Shown: positions 9,983 to 18,858 of the stretch, piece by piece
Layout of the letters: each line of letters begins with the position of its first letter
Position numbering within the stretch: the first letter of the stretch is position 1
DNA from: Oerskovia turbata
GTDB taxonomy: Bacteria; Actinomycetota; Actinomycetes; Actinomycetales; Cellulomonadaceae
DNA: 64,000 nucleotides
Reading direction: 5' to 3'
Assembly: GCF_000718325.1 (NCBI RefSeq)
Contig: NZ_JOFV01000004.1
Span: 62,001-126,000, forward strand
Position numbers and translations under genes: made by a program
Notes under the pieces: model-generated
What the model was told of the DNA's origin: nothing
Databases searched by the model: none
The model's input: the letters and a program-made list of their open reading frames with translations, nothing else

Positions 9983-10447
9983 TCAGAAGCGCAACGCTGG
10001 AAGCACCTCCTCGGCCGTCGCCGCGTACTCGGCCTCCTGGTCGGCCAGGTACGCCTCCCAGGCCCCGGCGTCCCAGATCTCGACGCGGGTGCCGGCGCCG
10101 ATCACGGCGACGTCGCGATCGAGCCCTGCGTACGTCCGCAGCGCGGCAGGGATCGAGATCCTGCCCTGCTTGTCCGGGATCTCGTCGCTGGCACCCGAGA
10201 GGAAGACGCGAAGGTAGTCCCTCGCCTGCTTGCTGGTGACGGGGGCCTGACGGATCTGGTCGTACATCCGGCGGAACTCGTCCATCGGCAGGAGGAACAG
10301 GCAGCGTTCCTGCCCCCTGGTCATGACCAGCCCGGACGCGAGCTGGCCACGGAACTTCGCAGGCAGGATGAGCCGCCCCTTGTCGTCGAGGCGGGGCGTG
10401 TAGGTCCCGAGGAGCAGGCTCGGAGAACCGCCGAACGACTCGTTCAC
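9983..10447 (-). CDS. mraZ: Transcriptional regulator MraZ
   Basis: First gene of the dcw cluster, an AbrB-fold DNA-binding protein that represses its own operon in characterised bacteria. The 154-residue protein contains the two repeated SpoVT/AbrB-like motifs, [14 protein letters not shown] (about 18-31) and [13 protein letters not shown] (about 89-101). I chose GTG at 10447, which has GGAGGTGGAG upstream and gives a family-typical length. The longer frame would translate the operator repeats. Divergent from the moxR operon. Confidence 0.93.
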   Translation of the reverse strand: MNESFGGSPSLLLGTYTPRLDDKGRLILPAKFRGQLASGLVMTRGQERCLFLLPMDEFRRMYDQIRQAPVTSKQARDYLRVFLSGASDEIPDKQGRISIPAALRTYAGLDRDVAVIGAGTRVEIWDAGAWEAYLADQEAEYAATAEEVLPALRF

Positions 10448-10478
10448 CAGACTCCACCTCCCCTCCCGCTCCCTCGTC

Positions 10479-10504
10479 CTCCACAGTACTCCACAAGCCT
10501 CCAC
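10479..10504 (-). promoter_or_regulatory. mraZ operator: three GTGGAG direct repeats with 10-bp period
   Basis: On the minus strand GTGGAG occurs at 10504-10499, 10494-10489 and 10484-10479, one per DNA helical turn, followed by a degraded fourth copy. The array ends 31 bases before the mraZ start. Known MraZ boxes are phased direct repeats with a G-rich core at 10-bp spacing just upstream of mraZ, so this is the expected autoregulatory operator. A GTGGAG also occurs at the ribosome-binding site but out of phase. Confidence 0.75.
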
Positions 10505-10680
10505 CCAGCCCGGGATATGGCGACCATTTCACCCCTCTTCGCAGAATCTCCGCAGGTCAGAGCACGTGGACCGGCGTGGGGCGCGATGCGCGCCCGGTCG
10601 CGGAGCAGCGGGCGCTTCGCGCAGTACGTCCGGCTCGCGCACCCGTCGCACCCCCACGCCGGGGGTTCCGGGATCCGGAC

Positions 10681-10714
10681 GTGGAGGGAAGTGGGGAGAA
10701 TGGTCAACTAGGCT
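10681..10714 (+). promoter_or_regulatory. moxR operon promoter with two MraZ-box-like repeats
   Basis: On the plus strand GTGGAG (10681-10686) and GTGGGG (10691-10696) are 10 bp apart. They lie just upstream of a -10-like TAGGCT (10709-10714). Transcription from it would have a leader of about 32 nt carrying the GGAGG site of the moxR gene. MraZ control of this divergent operon is an inference from repeat similarity only. Confidence 0.45.
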
Positions 10715-10752
10715 CGACCTTCCAGACGCCGGCGTGACCAACGGAGGTTCTC

Positions 10753-11757
10753 GTGCTCACCGACTACTCCACCGCGCCGCGGCGCGACGGGATCGATCCA
10801 CTCGGGGAGCTCGTCGAGGCCACGGGGCGGATCCGGACCCGGATCGAGTCGGTGATCTCCGGGCGACCCGAGCTCGTCCACCTCACCGTGGCCGTCCTCC
10901 TGGCCGAGGGTCACCTTCTCCTCGAGGACGTGCCCGGCGTCGGCAAGACGACCCTGGCCAAGGCCCTCGCCAGGACCATCGACTGCCAGGTCGGGCGCAT
11001 CCAGTTCACCCCGGACCTCCTCCCGAGCGATCTCACCGGCGTCAACATCTTCCGCACGGAGACCCACGACTTCGAGTTCCGCCGCGGCCCGGTGTTCTCC
11101 AACATCGTCATCGGTGACGAGATCAACCGGGCGTCGCCCAAGACCCAGTCCGCCCTGCTCGAGTGCATGGAGGAGGGGCAGACGACCGTGGACGGCACCA
11201 CCCACCGCCTCCCTCGCCCGTTCCTCGTCGTCGCCACGCAGAACCCGGTCGAGATGGAGGGCACGTACCCTCTTCCCGAGGCACAGCGCGACCGCTTCAT
11301 GGCACGGCTCACGGTCGGCTACCCGGACGTCGACGCCGAGCTCGAGATGCTCGACCGTCAGGAGTCGGACACGCCCCTCCGGCACGTCGAGCCGGTGGTC
11401 GACGGCGCGACGATCCTGCGCTTCGCCCAGGTCGCACGGTCGATCTACGCCTCGCTCGCCGTCAAGCGCTACGTGCTGGACCTGGTGACCCAGACCAGGG
11501 AGCACTCGGGCCTCAAGCTCGGCGCGTCGCCACGCACCTCGCTCCAGCTGCTGCGCGCCGCGAAGTCGGTCGCAGCGATGGCGGGGCGCGACCACGTCCT
11601 GCCCGACGACGTCCAGCTGCTGGCACAGCCCGTGCTCGCGCACCGCCTGATCCTGTCGACCGAGTCCCGGCTCGCGGGACGCACGACCGAGCAGGTCGTC
11701 CGGGGGATCGTCGAGACGACACCGATCCCTGCCCACGCGGCGACGGAACGTCGCTGA
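10753..11757 (+). CDS. MoxR family AAA+ ATPase
   Basis: A cytoplasmic AAA+ ATPase of the MoxR group, which act as chaperone-like partners of proteins encoded next to them. The 334-residue protein has Walker A GVGKTTLAKAL (about 63-73), Walker B GDEINRASPK (about 121-130), sensor 1 (TQNP) and a C-terminal lid domain with the SPRTS element. GTG start with GGAGG upstream. The next gene follows after one base. MoxR - DUF58 - transglutaminase is a recurrent gene trio, and the substrate is not known from sequence. Confidence 0.92.
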   Translation: MLTDYSTAPRRDGIDPLGELVEATGRIRTRIESVISGRPELVHLTVAVLLAEGHLLLEDVPGVGKTTLAKALARTIDCQVGRIQFTPDLLPSDLTGVNIFRTETHDFEFRRGPVFSNIVIGDEINRASPKTQSALLECMEEGQTTVDGTTHRLPRPFLVVATQNPVEMEGTYPLPEAQRDRFMARLTVGYPDVDAELEMLDRQESDTPLRHVEPVVDGATILRFAQVARSIYASLAVKRYVLDLVTQTREHSGLKLGASPRTSLQLLRAAKSVAAMAGRDHVLPDDVQLLAQPVLAHRLILSTESRLAGRTTEQVVRGIVETTPIPAHAATERR

Positions 11758-11758
11758 C

Positions 11759-13087
11759 GTGTCCGGCTCGCGTCGCAGGCTGCCGCGCGGAGTGAGCGTC
11801 GCGCAGGTCCGTCCCACCGCCCGAGGGTCCGCCGTCCTCGTGGCGGGCCTCGTGCTGGTCGGCACGGGTACGGCGCTCGGCCTGACCGACGTCGTCGGGC
11901 TCGGAGCATCGGGGCTGCTCGTGGTCGCCGCGGCATGGGGCTGGATGATCGTGCGCCGGATCGATCGCGGCCGTGGCGCGCTGCGCGTCTCGCGGCGGAT
12001 CGAGCCGGACCCTGCGGTCCGCGGCAACCAGGTCACGACCCGGCTCCTCGTCACCCCCGTCTCGCCGAACGCGACCGCGCTCGGGCGGCTCGCCCGGCTG
12101 CGCATCAGCGAACAGGCTGCTGCCGAGCTCTGCGAGCACGACGCCCTGCGCGCACAGGTCGTCTCGCACCCCGACCGGATCGCCGTCCGCTACAGGCTCC
12201 GTCCCGAGCACCGGGGCCGCTGGCCGCTCGGCCCCGTGCTCACCAGCAGGGTGGACGTCTTCGGACTCGTCCGTGCGCGCCAGCCCCTCGGGGAGGCGAG
12301 CAACGTCTCGGTCCGCCCTCGCACGACCGAGCTGGCGGTACGGGGATCGCGAGCCTTCGGCGACCTCGCCCGGTCCCGGAACGGCGCACGGACCTCGTCG
12401 AGCGACGACAGCGTCCTGCGCGAGTACGTCGCGGGCGACGACCCGCGCCGCGTCCACTGGGCCACGGCAGCCCGGCGCGGACAGCTCATGGTGCGTACCG
12501 ACGAGAACGCGGGCATGGCGTCGGTCACCGTGCTCCTCGACCGCGGCATCCTCCCGCCGCCGGGCACGGACCGCTCCTCGACGGCAGCCAGGGACGGCGA
12601 GTGGGCGGTCGAGGCGGCGGCGTCCGTCGCCGTCACCCTCCTGGGGGCCGGGCATCCGGTCCGCCTCGTCGCGTCCTCCGCAGCCCCGGCCCTCGACGCC
12701 TACCCCTACTCCACCGGACGCACGAGCGACGGTGCTGCCCAGATCCTCGACGACACGATCGACCTCGGTGGCCACACGAACCCCCGCGACGCCGAGCGTG
12801 CTCTCGCCGCGACCGCCGACGCCCTGCGCGCCTCCCGTCGCCCCGGCGAGCTCACGGTCGCCGTCCTGGGTCCCCTCGGGGCGGTGTCCGGACCGTCCGT
12901 CGCGCCGCTGGCAGGCGACGGCAACCACTGGGCGTTCGTCGTCGCGCCGGACGGGGACAGCCTGGGCGGCGCGGTCACGGAGACGCTGTCCATGCTGCGG
13001 GCCATCGGCTGGCTCGCGGTCGCCGTCGACCCGCGGGAGCACACCGTCAGCGCAGCATGGAACCGACTCCTGGAGGAGCACCGGTGA
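11759..13087 (+). CDS. DUF58 domain membrane protein
   Basis: A 442-residue protein with two close membrane segments near the N-terminus (about 25-62), then a beta-rich extracytoplasmic part and a DUF58 domain marked by L-R-E-Y-V-x-G-D-D-P-R-R-V-H-W (about 220-235). DUF58 proteins have a von Willebrand A-like fold and are usually paired with a MoxR ATPase. GTG start one base after the moxR stop; its TGA overlaps the next start (GTGA). Function is not established; a role in assembling envelope complexes is often suggested. Confidence 0.88.
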   Translation: MSGSRRRLPRGVSVAQVRPTARGSAVLVAGLVLVGTGTALGLTDVVGLGASGLLVVAAAWGWMIVRRIDRGRGALRVSRRIEPDPAVRGNQVTTRLLVTPVSPNATALGRLARLRISEQAAAELCEHDALRAQVVSHPDRIAVRYRLRPEHRGRWPLGPVLTSRVDVFGLVRARQPLGEASNVSVRPRTTELAVRGSRAFGDLARSRNGARTSSSDDSVLREYVAGDDPRRVHWATAARRGQLMVRTDENAGMASVTVLLDRGILPPPGTDRSSTAARDGEWAVEAAASVAVTLLGAGHPVRLVASSAAPALDAYPYSTGRTSDGAAQILDDTIDLGGHTNPRDAERALAATADALRASRRPGELTVAVLGPLGAVSGPSVAPLAGDGNHWAFVVAPDGDSLGGAVTETLSMLRAIGWLAVAVDPREHTVSAAWNRLLEEHR

Positions 13088-15426
13088 GCGCCACACCCAC
13101 CCGAGCGCCTCGAGGGGTCTCCCACGAGGTCGTCCTGAGGATCGTCGCCACCTCTGTGCTGGTCGCCGTCGCGACGCTCGCCTCGTTCCGCGCGTTGACC
13201 GTGCTCATCGGACCAGGGCAGTGGACTCTCACGGGCACGCTGTTCGTGCTCGTGCTCGCTCTCGTGACCGGGGGCACACGCCTCCTGCTGGAACGCGGTC
13301 ACGACGTGGGACCCGGACGCCACGACGTCGGGTTCCGCGGCGTCGTCCCCACCCTCGTGGGACTCGTCGTCGGAGCCTGGGGGCTCCTGGCCGTGTTCGG
13401 CGGACCCACCTCGCGCGGCATCGACCTGGCGATCAGCGGCGCGAGCATCGACCGCCTGCTCGCACGCCTCGGCGCAGGACAACGCCTGATCGCCGAGGAG
13501 GTCGCCCCGATCGACCCCTCGTTCCCGCTCGCCCTGATCGCGGTGGCCGGGACGATCCTGGTCCTCCTCGCCACCGACCTGGTCGTGGCAGGACTCCGGT
13601 TCCCGGCGGCGGCCGCGCTGCCGCTCCTGGCGCTGTGGATCCCTCCGCTCGTCATCGAGGGCTCGATCCCGCCCCCGGTGTTCGTCGTGACGGTCGTCGC
13701 CCTGCTCCTGCTGGTCGCGGTCGACAACCCGCACCGCGTGGTCCGTCGTCGAGGCGCCACGCCCGCTCCCGTCGGGCCCGCCGCGCGGTCCCTGCGCGCG
13801 GGCGGACTCCTGGGTGCCACCGCTGCGATCGCCGTGCTGGCACTCGTCGCAGGCACCGCGGCCGGTGCGATCCCCCAGATCCTCAGCTCGCCGTGGTCGT
13901 CCTTCTTCACCAGCGCCGGTCCGACCGTGCGCCTGGCGAGCGACCTCGACATGGAGGAGAACCTCGGCGCGCGCTCCGAGGAGGTCGCGCTGACGTACGA
14001 GTTCCCGCAGGAGATCGACCAGGGGGGCACGAGCACGGGCATCGGTCCCCTGCGCATGTTCACGCTCACCGGCTTCGACGGGAAGAGCTGGCGACGTGGC
14101 GACTCGCGCCAGGGCCCTCCGGTCGACGCCGGACAGGTCCTGTGGCCCGACGCCTCCGGGGCCGGGTCCGCCGGGCCGAGAACCGTCGCCGTCACGCTCA
14201 GGACCCTGCGCGACGAGAGGCTGGTCCTTCCGACCGAGCCCCGGTCCGTCGACGTCGACGGCGAGTGGTTCTACGACGACTCGCGTGACGAGGTGACGGG
14301 GACCTCCGCCACGACCCCAGGGATGACCTACTCGTTCGAGGTCTTCGCGCGCGACCTGACCGCCGATGCCCTGCGGGCGACCGCCGGCGACGACATCGAC
14401 GACCCGAACGTGCTCGAGGTGCCCGAGAGCGCGCACCGGGACGACGTCCGCGCCCTCGCCGAGGAGATCGTGGCGGGCACGACGTCCCGCTACGACGCCG
14501 CGGTCGCCCTGCAGTCCTACTTCCGCGACGGGAGCAACTTCACCTACTCCACAGAGGTACCCGAGGGCTCGACCGACGACACGGTCTGGAACTTCCTCCA
14601 GGACCGGGAGGGGTACTGCGTCCAGTTCGCCACGTCCATGACGATGATGGCGCGCGCCGTCGGGATCCCGGCCCGCCTGGCCGTGGGCTTCCTGCCCGGC
14701 GAGCGGGCGAGCGACAACGTGTTCCAGGTGACCGGCAAGGACTCGCACGCGTGGCCCGAGCTCTACTTCCCGGGTCAGGGGTGGGTCAGGTTCGAGCCGA
14801 CACCAGCAGTGCAGGCCGGGCCGGTGCCCGCGTGGGCAGACCCGTTGCTCGGGCCCTCGAGCGACGACTCGACGGCAGTTCCGGGCGACACGGCGACGAA
14901 CCAGGTCGGGCCGAACGCGACCACCGGGCCCGCCCAGTCCACGGCCCCGGCTCCGGGGTCGGGCTCCGGCTCGCTCGGCGACGCCGCGTCCTCAGGCCGC
15001 GGCTGGGGCATGGGCCTGATCGCGCTCGTGGTCGTCCTCGTCCTGTCGGCGCTGGGATGGCTCATGGCGCGCCGCCGCGGCGGGCCTTCTGCGGAGCCCG
15101 ATGTCGAGTCGACCTGGACCGACCTCGTCCGGCAGCTCGGCGAGATGGGCATCACCTGGCACGACTCCGTGACGCTCCGCCGGGTTCCGGCCGTCGTGGG
15201 GGCTCGCGTCGCGGAGAGGACCGGCCGACACCTACCGGACGCGACGACCGACGCCCTCGTCGCCTTGGCCACCGAGGTGGAGCTGGAACGCTACGCGCGC
15301 ACCTGGACTCCTCCGCAGCCCGGCGACCTCGCCGCACTGCGGGACATCGTGGTCGCGGGGGTCCGGGACGAGCTCAACGACCGCCCTGCTCACGTCGACG
15401 GTCCCAACGCTCTTCCAGTCGGGTGA
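13084..15426 (+). CDS. Transglutaminase-like membrane protein (TgpA family)
   Basis: A 780-residue membrane protein with several N-terminal transmembrane segments (up to about residue 280) and an extracytoplasmic transglutaminase-like domain. The catalytic triad is recognisable: Cys in R-E-G-Y-C-V-Q-F-A (about 518), His in D-S-H-A-W-P-E (about 556) and a following Asp/Glu region. A Ser/Thr/Pro-rich linker, one more membrane segment and a cytoplasmic tail complete it. The GTG start overlaps the DUF58 stop. Its last 53 bases overlap the convergent DUF3040 gene. It may process cell-surface proteins or peptides; the substrate is unknown. Confidence 0.9.
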   Translation: MSATPTRAPRGVSHEVVLRIVATSVLVAVATLASFRALTVLIGPGQWTLTGTLFVLVLALVTGGTRLLLERGHDVGPGRHDVGFRGVVPTLVGLVVGAWGLLAVFGGPTSRGIDLAISGASIDRLLARLGAGQRLIAEEVAPIDPSFPLALIAVAGTILVLLATDLVVAGLRFPAAAALPLLALWIPPLVIEGSIPPPVFVVTVVALLLLVAVDNPHRVVRRRGATPAPVGPAARSLRAGGLLGATAAIAVLALVAGTAAGAIPQILSSPWSSFFTSAGPTVRLASDLDMEENLGARSEEVALTYEFPQEIDQGGTSTGIGPLRMFTLTGFDGKSWRRGDSRQGPPVDAGQVLWPDASGAGSAGPRTVAVTLRTLRDERLVLPTEPRSVDVDGEWFYDDSRDEVTGTSATTPGMTYSFEVFARDLTADALRATAGDDIDDPNVLEVPESAHRDDVRALAEEIVAGTTSRYDAAVALQSYFRDGSNFTYSTEVPEGSTDDTVWNFLQDREGYCVQFATSMTMMARAVGIPARLAVGFLPGERASDNVFQVTGKDSHAWPELYFPGQGWVRFEPTPAVQAGPVPAWADPLLGPSSDDSTAVPGDTATNQVGPNATTGPAQSTAPAPGSGSGSLGDAASSGRGWGMGLIALVVVLVLSALGWLMARRRGGPSAEPDVESTWTDLVRQLGEMGITWHDSVTLRRVPAVVGARVAERTGRHLPDATTDALVALATEVELERYARTWTPPQPGDLAALRDIVVAGVRDELNDRPAHVDGPNALPVG

Positions 15427-15787
15427 GGAAGCCCTGACGGGGCGCCCCACTCTTCCCGCTCTTCGCGGAGGCCTTCGGCGGCGTGACCTTGCCGTGCTCG
15501 TCCACGACCCCGACCGGTCCGGTCGTCGACCTGCGCGGTGCGGAGAAGGCGAACGCGACTCCTGCGAACATCACCACGAACCCGACCACGCCCAGCACAG
15601 GCGAGGCGGACGCCGCTCCGAAGACCAGGAGCAGCAGTCCCCCGACCACGCCGATGCCTGCTGCGACGTAGCGCAGGCCCGACTTGCGGGGGCTCGACTG
15701 AAGCGTCGTCGCCAACCGCGGATCATCCGAGGTCAGCGCTCTTTCCATCTGTTCCAGTACGCGCTGCTCGTACTCTGACAGAGGCAT
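15374..15787 (-). CDS. DUF3040 family membrane protein
   Basis: A 137-residue protein starting M-P-L-S-E-Y-E-Q, the usual start of DUF3040 proteins. It has an N-terminal helical segment, two membrane segments (about 41-61 and 66-84), and a basic cytoplasmic tail. The ATG at 15787 was chosen for that start; a GTG six bases upstream is also open. The 3' end runs 53 bases into the end of the convergent transglutaminase gene. Function unknown. Confidence 0.82.
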   Translation of the reverse strand: MPLSEYEQRVLEQMERALTSDDPRLATTLQSSPRKSGLRYVAAGIGVVGGLLLLVFGAASASPVLGVVGFVVMFAGVAFAFSAPRRSTTGPVGVVDEHGKVTPPKASAKSGKSGAPRQGFLTRLEERWDRRREQGGR

Positions 15788-15825
15788 GGGCACCCCCGGT
15801 TCTCAGCGGTTGATATGTGTCTCCC

Positions 15826-17097
15826 TCAGGATAGTTCGACATCTGCCCGCGTGGTAGTCGAGCGCCGACGGGTGGACGCCGGCCCGATCGAATTCACCCC
15901 AAAACGGTCGCGGATCCGATCGAGGGCCCTCTCTGCCTCACGTCGAGCACCGGACTCCTCCTGGACCGATTCCTCGAGGGTCGGCTGCTCGACGGAGGCC
16001 CCCCGACGCTCCAGGTTCTCCGCGCGCACCCCCACGAGACGGACGGGCAGGCCTCGTCGGTCGACCCCGCGGGAGAGCTCGAGCGCCACCGCGTGGATCT
16101 CCTGAGCGACATCGGTGGGCGAAGAGAGCGTCCGCGAACGCGTCAGGGTCCGGAAGTCCGACGTCCTGACCTTGACCGAGACGGTTCGTGCCACGAACCC
16201 CTGGCTGCGCAGACGCGTGGCGCACCGGTCCGCGAGCCCCAGCAGAGCCGATCCGATGATCGCGAAGTCGTAGAGGTCCTGCGCGAAGGTCGTCTCGGCG
16301 CCGATGCTCTGCTCGGTGCGACCCGGTTCGACGGGCCGGGGGTCCCGACCCCAGGCGAGGTCGTGCAGGTGCGCACCGGCCGCCTTGCCGACCGCAGCCT
16401 GCAGCGTCGCGACGTCCGTGTCCGCAAGCTCCGCGACGGTCGTGATCCCCCACCCGGCGAGGGTCTTCTCCGTCCGCTCCCCGACTCCCCACAGGGCACC
16501 GGCGGGCAACGTGCGCAGGAACGGCACGGTCGAGGCGGCCGGGACCAGGAGGACGCCGTCCGGCTTGGCGTGCGTCGACGCGAGCTTGGCCACGAACTTG
16601 GTCGATGCGATCCCCACCGAGCAGGTGATGCCGACCTCTTCCCGGACCCGCGCTCGCAGGTCCCGGGCGATGAGCGTGGGCGCTCCGAGCCGGCGCCGGG
16701 CACCGCTCACGTCCAGGAACGCCTCGTCGATGCTGATCTGCTCGACCAGCGCCGTGATCTCGCGGACGATCTCCATGACCGCCCGCGAGGCGTCCTGGTA
16801 GGCACGGTGGTCGGGTGGCACGACGACGGCCTGGGGGCACAGCCTGCGGGCGAGCGCCATGGGCATGGCCGAGTGCACGCCGAACGAGCGGGCCTCGTAC
16901 GTCGCGGCGAGGACGACGCTGCGCTCGGCTCCGCCGACGATGACGGGACGCCCCACGAGCTCCGGTCTCCGCGTCAGCTCGACCGAGGCGAAGAACGCAT
17001 CCATGTCCACGTGCATGATCGAGCAGCCCGACTCGTCGTGCCCCCAGTCGCGGCGGGCGAGAACGGCCCGCGGGCCCCGGCTCACCGCGCACCCCAC
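15826..17097 (-). CDS. dinB: DNA polymerase IV (DinB), Y-family translesion polymerase
   Basis: Error-prone lesion-bypass polymerase. The 423-residue protein has the catalytic motifs DMDAFFASVE (about 31-40) and SIDEAFLD (about 123-130), the CSVGIASTKFVAK finger/palm motif, helix-hairpin-helix residues in the thumb, and a little-finger domain. The C-terminal tail is not a clear beta-clamp motif. The start at 17097 lies 7 bases after the stop of the HEPN gene, so both are one transcript under the LexA box at 17574. Start uncertain by up to about 27 residues. Confidence 0.92.
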   Translation of the reverse strand: MGCAVSRGPRAVLARRDWGHDESGCSIMHVDMDAFFASVELTRRPELVGRPVIVGGAERSVVLAATYEARSFGVHSAMPMALARRLCPQAVVVPPDHRAYQDASRAVMEIVREITALVEQISIDEAFLDVSGARRRLGAPTLIARDLRARVREEVGITCSVGIASTKFVAKLASTHAKPDGVLLVPAASTVPFLRTLPAGALWGVGERTEKTLAGWGITTVAELADTDVATLQAAVGKAAGAHLHDLAWGRDPRPVEPGRTEQSIGAETTFAQDLYDFAIIGSALLGLADRCATRLRSQGFVARTVSVKVRTSDFRTLTRSRTLSSPTDVAQEIHAVALELSRGVDRRGLPVRLVGVRAENLERRGASVEQPTLEESVQEESGARREAERALDRIRDRFGVNSIGPASTRRRSTTTRADVELS

Positions 17098-17104
17098 CAG
17101 GAGC

Positions 17105-17551
17105 TCATGAGGCCGCGACCCGCAGCGAGGGGTGGCGCACGAAACCGACCCCGGGGTCGATCAGCATGGCGACCTCGTCGCGGAAGTCCTCGGCACAGGC
17201 CATGATCTCGTCGGCCTGCCGCGCCTCGACCGCGTCGAAGCGCCCGGCGTCGACGGCCGCCCGGATCCGCGCACCGCCGGCGAAGTAGACCGACCAGGCG
17301 GACAGCCCCGGCTCGACGAGCGCGAGCATGTCCCAGACGGACCGGGCGCGCGATCGCGGGGACGGCCTGCCTCGGAGAGCGACGACGGCGGCCGCGGAAC
17401 GCAGCGCGCCCAGGTGCGAGTGCACGAACCGTTCGGCCGGGTCGGCGGTGAGCCCGGCGGCGACGAGCTCGGCGTCGGCACGGGCCAGGAGACGCACGAC
17501 CTCGGGGGCCACGAACCCCGCCCCAGGGAGCGCACTGTGCTGCGTGGTCAT
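17105..17551 (-). CDS. SAV_6107-type HEPN domain protein
   Basis: A 148-residue all-helical protein. Features such as L-L-x-R-A-D-A-E-L near the start and A-R-S-V-W-D-M-L-A-L in the middle resemble the HEPN family named after Streptomyces SAV_6107, which is commonly encoded beside dinB. The R-x4-6-H signature of RNase HEPN proteins is not clearly present, so RNase activity is not claimed. ATG at 17551 has GGAGGTG upstream. First gene of a LexA-controlled pair with dinB, so probably a DNA-damage response gene. Confidence 0.75.
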   Translation of the reverse strand: MTTQHSALPGAGFVAPEVVRLLARADAELVAAGLTADPAERFVHSHLGALRSAAAVVALRGRPSPRSRARSVWDMLALVEPGLSAWSVYFAGGARIRAAVDAGRFDAVEARQADEIMACAEDFRDEVAMLIDPGVGFVRHPSLRVAAS

Positions 17552-17572
17552 CGGAACACCTCCATGCCAACT

Positions 17573-17590
17573 ATCGAACACCTGTTCGAT
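17573..17590. promoter_or_regulatory. LexA (SOS) box upstream of the HEPN-dinB operon
   Basis: ATCGAACACCTGTTCGAT is an 18-bp palindrome matching the Gram-positive/actinobacterial LexA consensus CGAAC-N4-GTTCG without mismatch. It lies 22 bases upstream of the HEPN start codon, in the promoter region. LexA binding is strongly expected from the consensus and from lexA being in the same window. Confidence 0.9.
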
Positions 17591-17675
17591 CCTGTCAATC
17601 CCGAGGGCGATCGCCCGCGCCGTCACGGACGGCACGGCACGACCCCTCGGTCACGGACCACCTACGGTTGACCCC

Positions 17676-18779
17676 ATGGGCCGCAAGACCACCGGGCGCT
17701 CGTCCCGCCGTTCCTCAGCATCCACCTCACCACCCACAGAGTCCGTCCCGCCGTCACGGCGCGGCCGAGCGGGTGCCCGGCCCCCCGGGACGACCCGCGA
17801 CCTGCCCACCGAGGAGGTACGCACCTCGACCGGCACCGCCCGGCTGGTGCCGGACCCCGACGGCAGCACGGGCGTCACCCTCCTCGTCAACGGGGTGCCG
17901 AGCTCGCACCTGGACCTCGCCGACCCGGGACTGCTCACGTTCGAGTACATGCAGCAGATGGCCGCGGTCGTGGCCGCGCTGCCCTCCGGGCCGCTGCGGG
18001 TCGTGCACCTGGGCGCCGCCGGGTGCGCGTTCGCCCGGTACGTCGAGCACGAGCGCCCCGACTCCCGGCAGGTCGCGGTCGACCTCGACGCCGACCTCGT
18101 CGCGCGCGTGCGCGAGTGGTTCGCCCTCCCGCGCGCGCCGCGCCTGCGGCTGCGGGCGGGCGACGCTCGCGCGGAGCTCGCGACCCTGCCCGATGCGAGC
18201 GCCGACGTCGTCGTGCGCGACGTCTTCGCGGGCGACACCACCCCGGAGCACGTCACGACGGTCGGCTTCGTGCACGAGGTCCTGCGCGTGCTGCGCCCCG
18301 GTGGCGTCTACCTCGCGAACTGCGCCGACCGCCCACCGCTCGCGCTCGTGCGGGCCGAGGTAGCGACGGCGGTCTCGGCCCTCGTCGCGAACGGCGCCAC
18401 CGACCGGGGCGTCTGGGACGACGTGGGGCTGATCGCCGAGCCAGGACAGCTCAAGGGACGCCGCTACGGGAACCTGGTCCTGGTCGCGGTCCGCCCGTCG
18501 AGCACGGTCTCGACCGGCCCGTCCGACGACCCGGCACCGACCGGGCTCGACCTGCGCGACGCGGCGCTCGCACGCGCGCTGAGGAGCCTGCCGGTCCCGG
18601 CCACGCTGCTCACGGGCGAGGAGGTACGCCGGTTCGCCGGCGCCGCGGCGCCGCTCGAGGACCCTCCGGCGCCCGTCCCGCCGGCCGGTCCCGTCCCGTC
18701 CGCGCCGCCCGACGACGCCACGCGCCCGGGTGCGCCGGCGACGCAGGGGCGCGACGCCGTCGGGCAGGGGAAGGGCTGA
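17676..18779 (+). CDS. Spermidine synthase-like methyltransferase-fold protein
   Basis: A 367-residue protein. After a basic, Ser/Pro-rich start it has a Rossmann-type methyltransferase fold: V-V-H-L-G-A-A-G-C-A-F-A (about 109-120), an acidic D-L-D-A-D loop, then V-V-R-D-V-F-A-G-D-T-T-P. This layout is seen in spermidine-synthase-like proteins of actinobacteria. The aminopropyltransferase active-site residues cannot be confirmed. A Pro-rich tail follows residue 320. The start has no Shine-Dalgarno sequence; TACGGT (17663-17668) lies 7 nt upstream, suggesting a leaderless mRNA. Confidence 0.8.
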   Translation: MGRKTTGRSSRRSSASTSPPTESVPPSRRGRAGARPPGTTRDLPTEEVRTSTGTARLVPDPDGSTGVTLLVNGVPSSHLDLADPGLLTFEYMQQMAAVVAALPSGPLRVVHLGAAGCAFARYVEHERPDSRQVAVDLDADLVARVREWFALPRAPRLRLRAGDARAELATLPDASADVVVRDVFAGDTTPEHVTTVGFVHEVLRVLRPGGVYLANCADRPPLALVRAEVATAVSALVANGATDRGVWDDVGLIAEPGQLKGRRYGNLVLVAVRPSSTVSTGPSDDPAPTGLDLRDAALARALRSLPVPATLLTGEEVRRFAGAAAPLEDPPAPVPPAGPVPSAPPDDATRPGAPATQGRDAVGQGKG

Positions 18780-18785
18780 CGCAGC

Positions 18786-18822
18786 ACGGAGGCCGCACCC
18801 CGTGCCGGGGTGCGGCCTCCGT
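18786..18822. terminator. Perfect 17-bp hairpin between convergent genes
   Basis: Arms 18786-18802 and 18806-18822 are fully complementary around a 3-nt loop. It lies 7 bases after the spermidine-synthase-like stop and 37 bases beyond the csp stop, so it can end both transcripts. No strong U-tract is present, as is usual for high-GC actinobacteria. Confidence 0.8.
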
Positions 18823-18858
18823 CACCGACCCGCGAGAGTCGGCACACGATCAGGGAGA

